From assembly GCF_017591435.1 (NCBI RefSeq), contig NC_059296.1, positions 3,731,001 through 3,795,000 of the forward strand: DNA of 64,000 bases. Direction: 5' to 3'. The translations under genes were made by a program, and so were the position numbers. The notes beneath the pieces were generated by a model. The model was not told the DNA's origin. It was given only the letters and a program-made list of their open reading frames with translations, and made no database searches. Every line of letters starts with the position of its first letter. Within the stretch, counting starts at the first letter, position 1. Source of the DNA: Portunus trituberculatus. Its lineage: Eukaryota > Arthropoda > Malacostraca > Decapoda > Portunidae. Shown here piece by piece: positions 1 through 13,967 of this stretch.

Positions 1-125
1 GAGAAGCGATGTCGTTCCTGATGTGTTGGATTCTACCTTCATCAGAAGCGTCGCTCACTTTTCTGGATCACTTCTGGCACGGCACGCCTCTTCTCCTTCT
101 CCGCCTCCGTCGCCGCTTCAGCCTC

Positions 126-127
<2 letters not shown>

Positions 128-190
<63 letters not shown>

Positions 191-236
191 CCTTTCTCTC
201 ACTATCCATCCATCGTGAGAGAGAGAGAGAGAGAGA
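128..236. repeat. (AC)n at 128-187 and (GA)n at 217-236
   Basis: The AC run is 60 bp and uninterrupted. A short GA run follows 29 bp later. Confidence 0.97.
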
Positions 237-329
237 ATGTGTATGTGTGTGTTTATGTGTGTATGTGTCCAGCAATCAGTTAAATCTAGATAAAAATAAA
301 TAGAAGAAAGGTGCAGCTCATTCTTCTCT

Positions 330-333
<4 letters not shown>

Positions 334-380
<47 letters not shown>

Positions 381-431
381 ATCACCCCTCACCCTCACCA
401 TCACCTTCACCATCACCATCACCATCACCAG
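334..431. repeat. (AC)n then degenerate (CACCAT)n
   Basis: An AC run at 334-379 passes directly into CCATCACC-type hexamer units to about 431. Confidence 0.95.
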
Positions 432-663
432 CCTACCCGCCGTCCCTAGAGTCATCAGCACCACCAGTCAGCTGCTATCAGTCACCCCGGAGCTGTAAAA
501 TATCCAATATCTCGCTCACTATTGATTTTAGTTTAGAGTTGTAGGGGAGAGGGGAAGGGAGGCTAGGAGGCATTGGTTGGGGAGTTGGGGATCGGGGGTT
601 GGCAGGGGTAATCAGGTCAGAGCGTAGCGGATCAAAGAACTCCTCGCCTCTTCTCCTCCCCCA

Positions 664-822
664 CCTCCTCCTCCTCCTCCTCCTCCTCCTCTATTCCTTT
701 GCCCTTCTCTTCCCTCCCTCCCTCCCTCCCTAGTGTTCCAAATTGACTCTACTGGTCTAGTACGAAGGAAGTCGAGCCAGGTATAGTTGGAGTCTCAATA
801 TTAAGTTTCCTGAGGTGTACTT

Positions 823-853
<31 letters not shown>
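664..853. repeat. (CTC)n at 664-691, (CCCT)n at 711-732 and (GA)n at 825-853
   Basis: Three short simple repeats lie in otherwise unique sequence. Confidence 0.9.
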
Positions 854-858
<5 letters not shown>

Positions 859-1254
859 GAGGAGGGGAATTAAATGTGCCTCGTCTCAGGAAAATATTTC
901 ATCTTATCCTGTGAAATAATTGGGTTTAAATTTTAATCTGATTTATTGGAGTTTGAATTAACGTGAAGTAGAAATTAATTAAGTGGATTTTCTCCTGCGT
1001 ATTTGTATTTTTCTCTCACCTTTGGCGTCCTTCCTGTGCTGGTAGATTAGGTTAGGGTAAGGTCACGCTATGCTGGTTGTAGGTAAAAAAGGCTAAAAAT
1101 TTCTTCTTTTCTTCACGTGTCGATCACCTCAAGCATTCTTGCGGTTGTATTGTCATTTGTCACGCTATGTTGGGCAAGGTTAGGTGATGTAGCGTTAGGT
1201 TAGGTAGCTAATGCCAAGTAGAGTTTGGTAAGGCAAAATTATGTTAGATCTAGT
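854..1254. other. Intergenic, nothing recognised
   Basis: AT-rich unique sequence with a few TTAGG words near 1045 and 1194. Confidence 0.6.
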
Positions 1255-1582
1255 GTTTTTTTTTTTATTTATGACCTATAGCGCCTGTACGAATACTTGA
1301 AGAGTATGGGAAGCGCTGTCCAGTTTCTATTCATTAGCGGCGCAGGCAATTTTATATATAGAAGTACCCATATTAGGGCCCATATCACCACAAAAGCGCA
1401 TCTTTGGTGTCAGGCAATAACACCTCCATCTAGAACCTGGTTATCATGGAAGCACGTAGGTAACTTTAAACTACTCGACAAATGACAAAGTTTCAAGGTG
1501 GCATGTGGTGAGATTCAAACCTACGCATAGATGTCTGCCCGATCCCACGCTCACCACCTTATCCACTGCGCCACCACCTCCC
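1255..1582 (-). mobile_element. tRNA-derived SINE, minus strand
   Basis: Read on the minus strand, the right end gives an A box (TGGCGCAGTGG) and a B box (GGTTTGAATCT) at tRNA spacing. A body of about 240 bp and a terminal A-run (the T-run at 1255-1267) follow. It is a different family from the element at 8908. Confidence 0.75.
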
Positions 1583-1862
1583 TAATTAGACAAGGTTAGG
1601 TGATGCAAGACAAAAATAAGATCATGCCACGTTAAATAAAAAGATGTGAGATTTTAAGGTAAAGTTAGATTAAAGTAAGAAATATGTGTAACTCCATCTA
1701 CACATTCCACCTCACCACACCCCATTAATAACAAGTGCGGCGACAAAGAACATAAACACTAGATATCATGTTACGGCCACATTAGGAGCAAAAACATTCC
1801 ATTCGTATCATTAAGCAACACGCAATGCTTATGTAACTTGATCCTGATGAAACTGTCCGCCC

Positions 1863-1865
<3 letters not shown>

Positions 1866-1898
<33 letters not shown>

Positions 1899-1982
1899 AC
1901 TCGTTGGTTGAAGCATGAAAAAAGACTGAGACATGACTTTCGTGTGGATACTTAATAACAGGATCTGAGGAACGACGGACAT

Positions 1983-2018
<36 letters not shown>
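1866..2018. repeat. Two (GA)n tracts
   Basis: GA runs at 1866-1897 and 1986-2018 are separated by 88 bp. Both are preceded by a CCAGAGA-type flank (CACCAGAGA, TACCAGAGA). Confidence 0.93.
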
Positions 2019-2021
<3 letters not shown>

Positions 2022-3004
2022 ATGGACAGACATACAGACAGAGACAAAATAGCAGGTTTCATCTTCTAAAGCAATGACAAAAGAAAAAATAAAACACAAA
2101 ACTTATCTTAATTCTCAGCAGAAAAGGAAGGAACACAACAACGTACCTTCCTCTTAAACACCACAAAGTAACTATACACCTCCCACCTGTGTGTAAGGGA
2201 AGAATCCAGTAGAGCCTTGTATCTGGGTAGCGAAAGGTGACGGAGGCCTGAGCGATATAAGGTGACGGCGTTAATATAATACAAGGCGCTGCTATGCCCA
2301 ATGATCGGTCGAGGCTCTTTATTGGAACCTCCCGTGAGTGTAAGATGAGCGAGTTTTGGTGATTCTCGTTTACATGTAGATTGCGCAAGAAGAATTCCTA
2401 ACTTTGCCATTTATCAGCGACGGTGGCGGAGGAGGAGGAGTTGGAGAGAGAGAAGGGGAGAGAGTGAGGGAGATAGAGGAAGAGGAGAAGAAGGAGTGAG
2501 GTAGCATCATCCTGTCGTTGCTACTTCTACTGCAGGAGAGAACCTCGTTACCCGAATTATCCAGTTCTTCGCTCACATGAACACCCTTTCCTTCCTTCCC
2601 CTTACTTCCTTCTCTCTATCTCCCTCTCTCCTTCCCGTATTCTCTCACTCCCGCCCACTGCCATCCCTTCTCTCTCTCTCTTTCTCCCTGTCTCTCCCTC
2701 TCCGCTCGCCCTAAATTACGTTTTCTTTTTAGCAATTTATGGTGCACTGTTCTTTTTCCGTAATTTAGATTGAATTGAGCTCGTTGGCGTAATAGTAATG
2801 AAGGGTAAACGAGGCATTGTTGTTAGTGCGAGTGGTTAATGCTACCTGTACTTTACCTGCTTACCGTGCGTTCATTTGCTGCTCTGTTATATTGCCCGGC
2901 TGGTTATTACCTTGAAAAAAAAAAGTAGAGTATAAAAATAAAACGTGTTATTTCAAGATGTGTGTGTGGGTGTGTGTCTGTGAGGGAGTGTTAGTGAGAG
3001 ATAA

Positions 3005-3008
<4 letters not shown>
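2019..3008. other. Intergenic, no gene recognised
   Basis: Two overlapping minus-strand open frames of about 100 codons (2059-2410) have no recognisable domain and mixed composition. The rest is C/T-rich low-complexity sequence. Confidence 0.5.
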
Positions 3009-3044
<36 letters not shown>

Positions 3045-3107
3045 GAATAAAAGAGATGAACGAAAGAGAATGAAAAGAAAATGGAAAGATAAGCGAAAGT
3101 AGAAGTG

Positions 3108-3139
<32 letters not shown>
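3009..3139. repeat. (GA)n at 3009-3042 and (TC)n at 3111-3139
   Basis: The GA and TC runs are complementary and could pair across a 68 bp spacer. Confidence 0.93.
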
Positions 3140-3142
<3 letters not shown>

Positions 3143-3367
3143 CCCCTTCCTTCCATTACCGCTTTACTTCCATCCTTTTTCCATATATTGCTGGTTTTTC
3201 ACGTTTTCTTTTTTTCTATTTCACTTTTTTCTTAAATTTTCACCTTCTTTTCTATGTCTACATAATTATTCACTCTTCCTGGAATCCTTCTCTTCTTCTC
3301 TTCCTTCGTACTATGTTACTTTTATTTAAATTTGTGTTACCGTGTTTTTTCTTTCTCTCTCTGTTCT

Positions 3368-3630
3368 CTACATTTAACAGTATCAGCCCCTTCCTCTTCC
3401 TCCTCTTTCCCCTCCTCCTCCTCCTCCTCCTCTTCTTCCTCTTCCTTTGCACACTGTTTATTTTTTGCTTCCCCCTTCCTCCTTTTCCTCTTCCCCCTCC
3501 TTCTCCTCCTCCTCTTCCTCTTCTTTTGCACACTATTTACTTTTTGCTTCCCCCTTCCTCTTCCTCCTCTTCCCCCTCCTTTTCCTCCTCTTCTTCCTCT
3601 TCTTTTGCACACTATTTATTTTTTGCTTCT
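3368..3630 (+). repeat. 79-bp pyrimidine-rich minisatellite
   Basis: The landmark TTGCACACT-TTTA-TTTTTGCTTC recurs with its GCA at 3449, 3528 and 3607, an exact 79 bp period twice. Each unit continues into CTTCCTCCTCTTCCCCCTCC-type polypyrimidine. The open frames here are low-complexity products of this repeat and not genes. Confidence 0.8.
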
Positions 3631-3639
3631 ATTTTTCTT

Positions 3640-4422
3640 TTCTTTTCATCCCTCTTGTCTGTCTCGTCATGTTTATTGTGTGAGTTCTTTATTCCTTTCT
3701 CGCGTGTTTCTTTATTGTGTTTCTACTTGATTTCAGAATCTTTAAATGAATCGTTTTAGTTCCTTTTATTCCTCCTCCCTTCTTCTTTCCTTCAGTCTTT
3801 CCTTTTATGTCTTCCCTTCCTTCTGCAGTGTTTTTATTTTTGCTTCACTCTATGTGTCAGCATCTTCACCGTCACTAATGAATGCATATCTTCTTGTTCC
3901 AGGTATGTTGTGTCTCCGTCCAAACTTATAGAAAACGAGCGTTAAACCTGTGAGTATTATGAATATATCTCCTTATAATGCATGACTAAGTATAGAATGA
4001 TTAAGCATACAAATAGAAACATAATGGTGCCAAACGCAAAATAAGAACCTCTGTGCTTGTGCTGACTGGCTGGAAACAAGAATATAAGTGTCTAACATGA
4101 AGCTAACGAATACTGACTTACTGAATTCTCGAAGGTAAATGAGCAAGTTCGTCTCATCCCAACCCGCACACTCCCATCTCGCGTTATCAGGTGAAACACG
4201 AGAGCGCGATTGGCTTGTCAGAATTACGACCTCATCGACACCTCCAGGAAAGGATTCGCGGCTCAGAGAATAATAGTGAGCGTATAAACTAAGCGATATC
4301 ATTAAAACCGATAAAAAAGCAGCAATGAATGATAATTAAGTGGTCAGGCAGATTTACACCAACCGGGGCAGTGCACTCAATGTTTAGGATCCTTTTCCCT
4401 GCCGCTTCTGACGTGGCTAAAG

Positions 4423-4464
<42 letters not shown>

Positions 4465-4686
4465 GGGTTGAGGCGCGAACTCCCAAGGGTGTGGTAATAA
4501 TTCAGTCGCTAAGGGGAAGGAACTGCAATCTCAGGGTCTTCTCACACCACGCAAGTCAGAGGAACGAGCGAGGGAAGAAAGAAAGGAAGGGGAATCGCAT
4601 TGTTAGAGCAGAATTAGTTAGGTAGAGGGTTGACTAAGTGATAATTAGGGATAACTACAAACGAAAAAGAGGGAAACTCAGTACTT
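3640..4686. other. Intergenic, nothing recognised
   Basis: T-rich sequence, then unique sequence with one (GA)n at 4426-4461. No gene is seen. Confidence 0.6.
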
Positions 4687-4905
4687 TTAACCCCTTCAGT
4701 ACTGGAACACATTTTTACTTTGAGTTTTAGGTGTGATTAGACAGTTTTTTTTTTTAGATTAGGAAGGTCTATGAAGGTCAGAGGATTAATGGCTACTGTC
4801 TTCACTATTTCAATCCCCCCACATGAGTTTCTGAAGCAGTACAAAATCACCAAATATAGTCACCAGAATGAATATGAAAATGCGTCTTAGTACTGAAGAA
4901 GCTAA
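4687..4905 (+). mobile_element. TTAA-flanked MITE, copy 1
   Basis: An element of about 219 bp begins TTAACCCCTTCAGTACTGGA and ends in the imperfect inverse (GCGTCTTAGTACTGAAGAAG), giving terminal inverted repeats of about 24 bp. No open frame is present. The TTAA boundary fits piggyBac-type or other TTAA-targeting non-autonomous elements. Confidence 0.75.
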
Positions 4906-5304
4906 GGATAAACTAGAGAGACCCAGTTTGTTTTTGTATATAAAACTCACTTCCCTTCATATATATCACTATCTTCCACCTTCTTCGTCATCATTGCTAT
5001 AATCACCATCGTAATCATTGTTTCAGTCACGACCATTATGGCAGTACTCATCAACAGTGACACTCATTATAAACAACAGCAGCTAACTCGGCTCACTGCA
5101 CACTCATTTCCTCTCCCAGCGCTCTCCACTCGTCTCCTGTTTGCAAGCCGCGGTGGGATGTAATATTTCTTTCTCATTTAGTTCATTTAGTAATATAGGG
5201 AATGTTTTATGGATACTTGTGTAATGGATTTGAAGAGTTGCGATTAATTCATTATGTGCGTAGGTATTTACTGTAATGTAATGTATGTGCTTATGTATTT
5301 ATGG

Positions 5305-5305
<1 letters not shown>

Positions 5306-5389
<84 letters not shown>

Positions 5390-5433
5390 GAGGCTTTTAG
5401 TTTCGATTAATGTGTGGAATTTAGTACGAGAGC

Positions 5434-5466
<33 letters not shown>
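5306..5466. repeat. (TG)n at 5306-5385 and (CA)n at 5439-5466
   Basis: An 80 bp TG run and a shorter CA run lie in inverse orientation, 53 bp apart. Confidence 0.97.
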
Positions 5467-5470
<4 letters not shown>

Positions 5471-5629
5471 TGCACATTCCTGCATCCACCTGATTCAAAA
5501 GTAAGAGAAAATAACTAAAAAACACAATAAAACGAAGCGGTATTTTGCATCAATGAAAAAAAAAAAAAAACGTACAAAACACCAAAGAAAAAGTAGAGAA
5601 ACAGAAAAAATAATGGAAAAATGTTCAGA

Positions 5630-5631
<2 letters not shown>

Positions 5632-5691
<60 letters not shown>

Positions 5692-5730
5692 AAAAAAGTA
5701 GTGTAAACTGCAAGCAGATTCTACCTCCCC

Positions 5731-5797
<67 letters not shown>
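5632..5797. repeat. (GA)n and (CT)n inverted pair
   Basis: The GA run is at 5632-5689 and the CT run at 5734-5797. They are almost equal in length and complementary across a 44 bp spacer, so the transcribed strand could fold into a long hairpin. Confidence 0.97.
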
Positions 5798-5801
<4 letters not shown>

Positions 5802-6100
5802 TTTATGCATTTAGTTTGTATTTTTTTTGCACATCCAGTAAATGGAAATGTATAAAAACGAGGAGCTGGTAGGGTTCAGCGTGGAGGCTTTGATAGGTGA
5901 ACGCATTCCCGTGCTAAAGTCGATGATGGCAATGTGTGTCTGACTATCCCGGTGCTATTAGTGCTCCAGCAACCCTCCCTCTCGTGTGCTTGTTGACTGG
6001 ACTGCACTTTGATATGTGTAGTTTCTCGTACTCCTCCCTTTCAGCTTTACTATCTCGCTAATGGCCCGGTAATGATGGTCCATGTGGGGAGTTTGGAAGT

Positions 6101-6420
6101 ATGAAAAAATTTGGATTAGTTTTGTGTTCTCTAGAGTGTTTTAATGTGCGTTGTGGGTTTGGGCTAACGGGGAAGGAGTGGGGTATGAGGTTATGATGTT
6201 CTGAAATGCGTTTAGATGTTAGAGTTTTTAGGTATATTAAAAAGTTGAGTTTTTGTGAATTATGAAAAAAATGGGTTAGTTTTGTGTTCTCTAGAGTGTT
6301 TTAATGTGCGTTGTGGGTTTGGGTTAACAGGGAAGAAGTGGCGTATGAGGTTATGAGGTTCTGAAATGCTCTTAGCTGTTAGAGTTTTTAGCCTTATTAA
6401 CAGATTGAATTTAAGGTTGA
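6101..6420 (+). repeat. Tandem duplication, 160-bp unit
   Basis: The blocks TTAGTTTTGTGTTCTCTAGA and GTGTTTTAATGTGCGTTGTG occur in both halves exactly 160 bp apart, with scattered substitutions over the whole unit. The duplication is old and non-coding. Confidence 0.85.
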
Positions 6421-6828
6421 GTAATGGAGGTTTTAGGAGTTTCAGATAAAAGAACACAGTGGATTAAAGGAAGGTAAATGAAGATGTTGTGGTTTAGGGT
6501 CTGGAATACGTGAAAAGCTTAGGTTCATGGCAAATTAATAAAGGTTTTTGAATGGGATTTTGGGATTTGGCTACAAAAATAGACTGGATTCAAAGTCAAG
6601 TAAAGCAGTTTGTTGGAGTTCATGTTTTATGATATAGAAATGGAATGGATTCAGAATATATAGATGGAAGGTTGTAAGAGGAAATTTAATTGTCATATGC
6701 AAGACCAAAGAGGATTCAGACAGTAAAAGATAACAGGAATTGTAGATTTAGAATTAGAATACAATAAAGAAAAGAGATAGAAAGAATTTAGAGAGAAATA
6801 ATGCGAATTAGGAGCTAGAGATAGAGTA

Positions 6829-7169
6829 CACACACACACACACACACACAGGCTGGACTAGGAGGTTTGTGAAAGGCATTTTGACGTGGAGGTGTTGATA
6901 CAGGAAACAAACCAAACAAAATTCCTAAAAAAATAAGGTTTGAGAGTTGAGGTTGGGGAAGGAAAAACAAGAGGGAGTGATCAGAATTTCATTGGGTTGC
7001 AGTAGACAGGTGAACTACATTCCAGGGTTGGGAAATTTTAGTGGGTTTGGATGTGAAGGTTTAGATACACAAATTGAATAAAAGGATAAAAGGAAAAAAA
7101 ACTAATAAATACATAAATGAAGGAGGGATTAAGCTTCAGGGATTGGGGTAATAAAGTGAAATTGACTGT

Positions 7170-7221
<52 letters not shown>
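6829..7221. repeat. (AC)n at 6829-6850 and (GA)n at 7172-7221
   Basis: These are two simple repeats; the 320 bp between them shows nothing else I can recognise. Confidence 0.93.
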
Positions 7222-7223
<2 letters not shown>

Positions 7224-7412
7224 CTACAGAATACACAATCAGATGAAAGGGAGAGAGTGCCAATTCGTCATTCAATTAATACCATGAGACGACTCCGAGC
7301 TGAAGCACTCTCGTTTGGTACAGAGTTTTGGTGTTTGGCGCGAGGCTTTCCGTGCACCAATAATTAATACGCGCGTGACCTGCATGGATAGTGTTGACCT
7401 GTGTTCCTGATC

Positions 7413-7769
<357 letters not shown>

Positions 7770-8035
7770 AAGGGCTGGAGGGGACAACGGAATAATAAGC
7801 GGTAAGGTGGCAGGGTGCGGAGTGCAGGGGATGGGAACAGAAGGGTAAGCCATAGGTGAGACGTAGTGTAGAGCGTCGGGGGAAGGAACGGAAGAGTAAA
7901 GTGTAGAGTAGAAAGGGTTTTGGAGCCCAGATGGATGGAGTGGCAGGATAAACAGTGTGGCGGTACGGTTTTGGAGTGCAGGTTAGGGAAAAGGAAGGCG
8001 ATATTGAGTAGGGTAGGCTGGGTTTGCAAAGATTG

Positions 8036-8208
8036 ACACCCGCTTTCAGAAACACCCCTTCACACTTCGATGATTTCCCAAGGCCACAGAGACAACTAGA
8101 CGAGATTTCAAGACGGTTTTCTCCTTTTAGTGAACCAGAAAATCTTGCCAATCTATCACCAGAACCATAAAGATACACTTAAAAACACGAGTGTCTTCTA
8201 CTAGAGCC
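8036..8208 (-). repeat. Dispersed 150-bp repeat family, copy 1
   Basis: On the minus strand it reads GGCTCTAGTAGAAGACACTC, CGTGTTTTTAAGTGTATCTT, TATGGTTCTGGTGATAGATT, CGTCTTGAAATCTCGTCTAG and TGTCTCTGTGGCCTTGGGAA. These blocks recur in order at 29479-29633 and, with more change, at 35745-35890. No tRNA boxes or inverted ends are seen, so the element class is unknown. Confidence 0.65.
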
Positions 8209-8689
8209 TTGGGAAAGCAGTGATGGTGAGAGAGCAAAGCGTTTCAGAATACGGGCGTGAGAGTGACAGGGTAAGCTTTATGACGACAGAGCTCTGGAGT
8301 ATAAGGATAAGAGCACCATGGCAGAGTCGGTAAGGAGGGGTTGTGGGTAAGGGGAAGTGAATAGGGAGAGTAAGAGGAAGACTGAAATTAAACTGCTGTT
8401 GCTTATAAAAGTGCAGCGACAAGGAAAAATGTATCCCTCAGAAGCACACACTAATTACGCCTGGTGCCCTCTCATCCATGAACCCGCGGCGGACGAGCAA
8501 GAGGAGCGACATTACGGTAGGAAGGAACTAACTCGAAACTAAACTTTGATCTCTGTATCGTTACTAAGAAGCCACAACTCGCCTGGCCTGAGGTGGATGA
8601 AGTGGCGCGAGCGTAATTAAACGGTAAGTTGTAATGTAAGAAGTTTGAGCGGATATTAGAGTCGAGGAGAGAAGTTTTGCCATCCTACG

Positions 8690-8849
8690 TCGCCTGATAG
8701 CGTCGCCACTCCGGGAGCCGCCGTCCCTCGCCGCGCCGACGCTCCATCACCGGTAATCCGCCCTCAGCTCGTAAATTCCCGCGGCTCCTTCGCCAACGCA
8801 CCGCAATTTCTCGGCCTCGTGATGCATCGACGCGGCCTCCAACCTGATC

Positions 8850-8850
<1 letters not shown>
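8690..8850. other. CpG-rich unique island
   Basis: About 160 bp with many CpG dinucleotides (GCCGCCGTCCCTCGCCGCGC and similar) stands out from the AT/microsatellite background. It is open in two minus-strand frames and lies directly upstream of a (CA)n tract and a SINE. It could be a promoter-type CpG patch, a conserved non-coding element or a small exon; the sequence alone does not decide. Confidence 0.4.

Positions 8851-8853
<3 letters not shown>

Positions 8854-8907
<54 letters not shown>
8854..8907. repeat. (CA)n at the SINE insertion point
   Basis: A CA run of about 54 bp directly abuts the tRNA-like head of the SINE at 8908. Confidence 0.97.
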
Positions 8908-8910
<3 letters not shown>

Positions 8911-9207
8911 GGTAGCTCAGTGGTTAGAGCTCTGGCTTCACAAGCCAGAGAGAGGACCAGGGTTCGATTCCCCGGCCGGGTGGAGATATTTGGGTGTGTC
9001 TCCTTTCACGTGTAGCCCCTGTTCATCTAGCAGTGAGTAGGTACGGGATGTAATTCGAGGAGTTGTGACCTTGTCCCGGTGTGTGGTGTGTGCCTGGTCT
9101 CAGGCCTATCCGAAGATCGGAAATAATGAGCTCTGAGCTCGTTCCGTAGGGTAACGTCTGGCTGTCTCGTCAGAGACTGCAGCAGATCAAACAGTGAAAC
9201 ACACAAC
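8908..9207 (+). mobile_element. tRNA-Val-like SINE
   Basis: The head has a good pol III A box (TAGCTCAGTGG at 8913) and a perfect B box (GGTTCGATTCC at 8961). A stem-loop with loop TTCACAA (anticodon CAC, Val) lies between them. The acceptor 5' strand is missing, so it is not a working tRNA. A non-tRNA body of about 225 bp follows and ends in GTGAAACACACA. The element abuts a (CA)n run on its left and ends in CA on its right, consistent with insertion into a CA microsatellite. Confidence 0.85.
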
Positions 9208-9572
9208 CAGAGTGAGTAGTGAGGGCTGACGTTAGCTAAGAGACTCGCAGGTATTTGGAAACTATTCACGTTATACGAAGTTTTTTTTCATATTTTTATC
9301 TGGTGGGGACACTATTATAATTAGTAGTACATAATAACAATAAGCGATCATCTAATGCGAGTGTGGAGTAATTTCGAAGCGCTAATGAGATGGTTCGCCT
9401 CATAATTTAGATGATTATTTACGAGTCAAGGTAATGAGAGTAATTAATCCGGTGGGAGAGGCGTGCAGTGTTCTGGCGTTGCAGGCTGTACCTACCACAC
9501 GCCCTTCGTTCGCTAAAAAAAAAAAGAAAGAAAAAAGAAACGCAAATGTCATAGTAGCCTTTGCTGGTATTT

Positions 9573-9623
9573 TTCTTCTTCTTCATCTTCTTCTTCTTCT
9601 TCTTCTTTTTTTCTTCTTCTTTC
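9573..9623. repeat. (CTT)n
   Basis: An imperfect CTT trinucleotide tract. Confidence 0.85.
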
Positions 9624-9781
9624 CGAGCAGCTTGTCACTAGTGATTGAACTTGTGGAGAAAAAAATGTAGATTCTTTTTACGCAGGTTCATTTTAACATT
9701 TTGTCACCTTTGATTCAGCTTCAGGAGAAAGAGAAAGAAAATGGCCTCTGATGTTTTACCTTGATACCTTACGTTCGTGTG

Positions 9782-9950
9782 AGCGTTTCAGCGAAAAGAA
9801 GCTTAGGTTTTGTTGCCGCAGACTCGATTCGAGGAAAAGAAAAAAAAAAAAAACTATCTGTGGATGATTTTTTCTCTCCTCTAAGTGCTTACATCCTGTT
9901 AGCGCTTCAGCGAAAAGATGCTCAGATTTCAGTTGACTTTGCATGTCGTA
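9782..9950 (+). repeat. Decayed tandem duplication, about 119 bp apart
   Basis: AGCGTTTCAGCGAAAAGAAG at 9782 recurs as AGCGCTTCAGCGAAAAGATG at 9901, each followed by GCT-AG-TTT. Only the core remains similar. Confidence 0.55.
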
Positions 9951-11897
9951 TATCCCGGAGCTGCGGATCCCTTACGTGTATCGTACAGTGCAAGAAACAG
10001 TGTGGTAGTGTATGCTATGTAGTACTGTATACCCCTGGGTTGCCCGCTGGTGGGTCTCCCCTGTCTGTGCGGCGTGGGGATGCGTAGGTAAGTTAACAGG
10101 TGCTGGATGAGCCACATGGGTATCTGCTGAACTGTAAAAGAAGAGAAAGGAAGGAAAAAAATAGAATATAAACTACACGAAGAGCAAAGGATGGGAGGGA
10201 TAAACCGTTTACTCTATCTTTCCCATCGTACGTACACCTTTCACTACATCCCTTACTCAGAAGTCGCCTTGTGTCGATCTAGTGTCATGCTGCAGTTTCC
10301 TTATTCGTTCATGTTGCTTAATGTGCGTGGTACAGCCTGGGGTAGTAGAGAGTCAACTGCTGTTTGTTCTTCGTCTATATTCCTTTGTGATGCACAGAAA
10401 GAACTACGCAATGTTATTCTGAAAGCCTGAAAGTGTGGTGGTGATGATGGTGGAAGCGTTGTTTATAATAGAAAGGTTGTCACCACGGTAACCACTCCCA
10501 GCTGGGCGCCATGTGACTCGCTGGGTTGCTGCGTAGACATTGGGTTGCCCGGTAACGGCAGGCGAACCCGGACGGGTAGCACAGCGGCGTCCTGTCACCC
10601 GGAGAAGGAACGGCCTCGAGTAATAGTTGGCCCCAGCGAGGCGATTGATGAGATCACACGCTAATCAATTGAATGTAAGGAGATCCAATCAAGAGACGAC
10701 AACTCACCCAGACACGCTGCCTCGTTCCCGTTACGTATTATAGTACGCCGCGGACTTCCTGCACCCATCCTGGTCCATTGTCCGGAAAGATTAACTCCTT
10801 GAACTCCCCTACACCGACAAGGCGAGATCGGTGCGCTCTCTGTCACGTGTCGCTCATAAGAATTCGTCCTTTTTAATGGTTAATATATTACCACGCACTG
10901 TGCAGTTATTGCTGCATGCTCTTACGGGATCGCTATGAATATTTCCACTAAAGCAAAAACTGATTTATTCGTTAACCAATCTCATGCAGTAATAAAATAA
11001 ACTAGCCTTTGATATCTTTAAAAATATGAGGCGTAGTTTTTGTAATCTGCATGATAAAAGTAAAGCCACAAATATCCACAGAACACACAGAAGGAGAGAG
11101 GAACACTGAAGCATTCCTTTCATAAAAATTCACATGAATGGTAATAAAGCAAATTGACCTCTGACGACTAAAAGAACAAAATACATACATCTCTTTCTTC
11201 AAATTACCTCTTATAACTTTCTGCAAATGAAGGCAATGAAGACGGAGCAGGAGACGGAAGGAAGGAGAGTCATGGTAGCGTTGCATTGTCGCGTGGACCG
11301 AATCATGAAGTGAATCACGTCCTCACCTCCTGATCAGTGGCCGGAATTGTCACTTTAGTTACGGTTATAAGTTCGCAAGTTCGCGCCGCGCAAAAACGCC
11401 CCACCCGTTCTGATTTTTACACACTGCTTAATGTCACGGCTTTGTTAAGGAATAATTGTATCACTAAAATAGACGACTTAACTCTACTCAATTTGTGATA
11501 ATAGAGGAAGATTATTGTTACAGTTATTTCAAAAGCATAATGTGACACTTTCTCCAAATTTCCAATCTTAACCAATTCATTTCCACTACGCATAGTTTTC
11601 CGGACTTTTCTCGTTGCCGGATACAAGTTAACGCAAGTATTTCCAAGTATTTTTAACATGCAGCCGAGGAATTGCCTCATGGTATGTTAATTAAGCGCAG
11701 GTGAAAAGAAAGTTTAAGTCCTTGGAGAGTTCTTTGCCCTCAGCCACGCGCCGCACACTTTCCACCTGCTCTTTTTAAGGTTAATAACTTCACCTGCGAT
11801 TTGTCTCGTCAGGTGTGGAGTGTGTGTGTGTGTGGAGGGGGGGGGTATGTGTGCATTCGTTTGAGTGTCCATATACATTTGGCGAAAGTTTAATCGC

Positions 11898-13703
<1,806 letters not shown>

Positions 13704-13790
<87 letters not shown>

Positions 13791-13908
13791 CATATATCTC
13801 CTCCTGTTGTATCAGTAATAGTAGTAGTAGTAATAGTAATAGTAGTACGAGTAGTAGTAGTACTAATAGTAGCAACAGCAGCAGCAGCAACAACAACAAT
13901 AATAGTAA

Positions 13909-13967
<59 letters not shown>

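Noticed and set aside
2059..2410. Two overlapping minus-strand frames of about 100 codons
   Set aside because: No family features, and two frames are open at once, which is typical of low stop density and not of a gene.
3270..3759. Several overlapping frames on both strands
   Set aside because: They follow from the 79-bp polypyrimidine minisatellite; composition is Ser/Leu/Phe or Arg/Lys/Gly only.
8908..8983. Functional tRNA-Val gene
   Set aside because: The acceptor stem 5' strand is replaced by CA repeat, and the sequence continues into a SINE body of about 225 bp.
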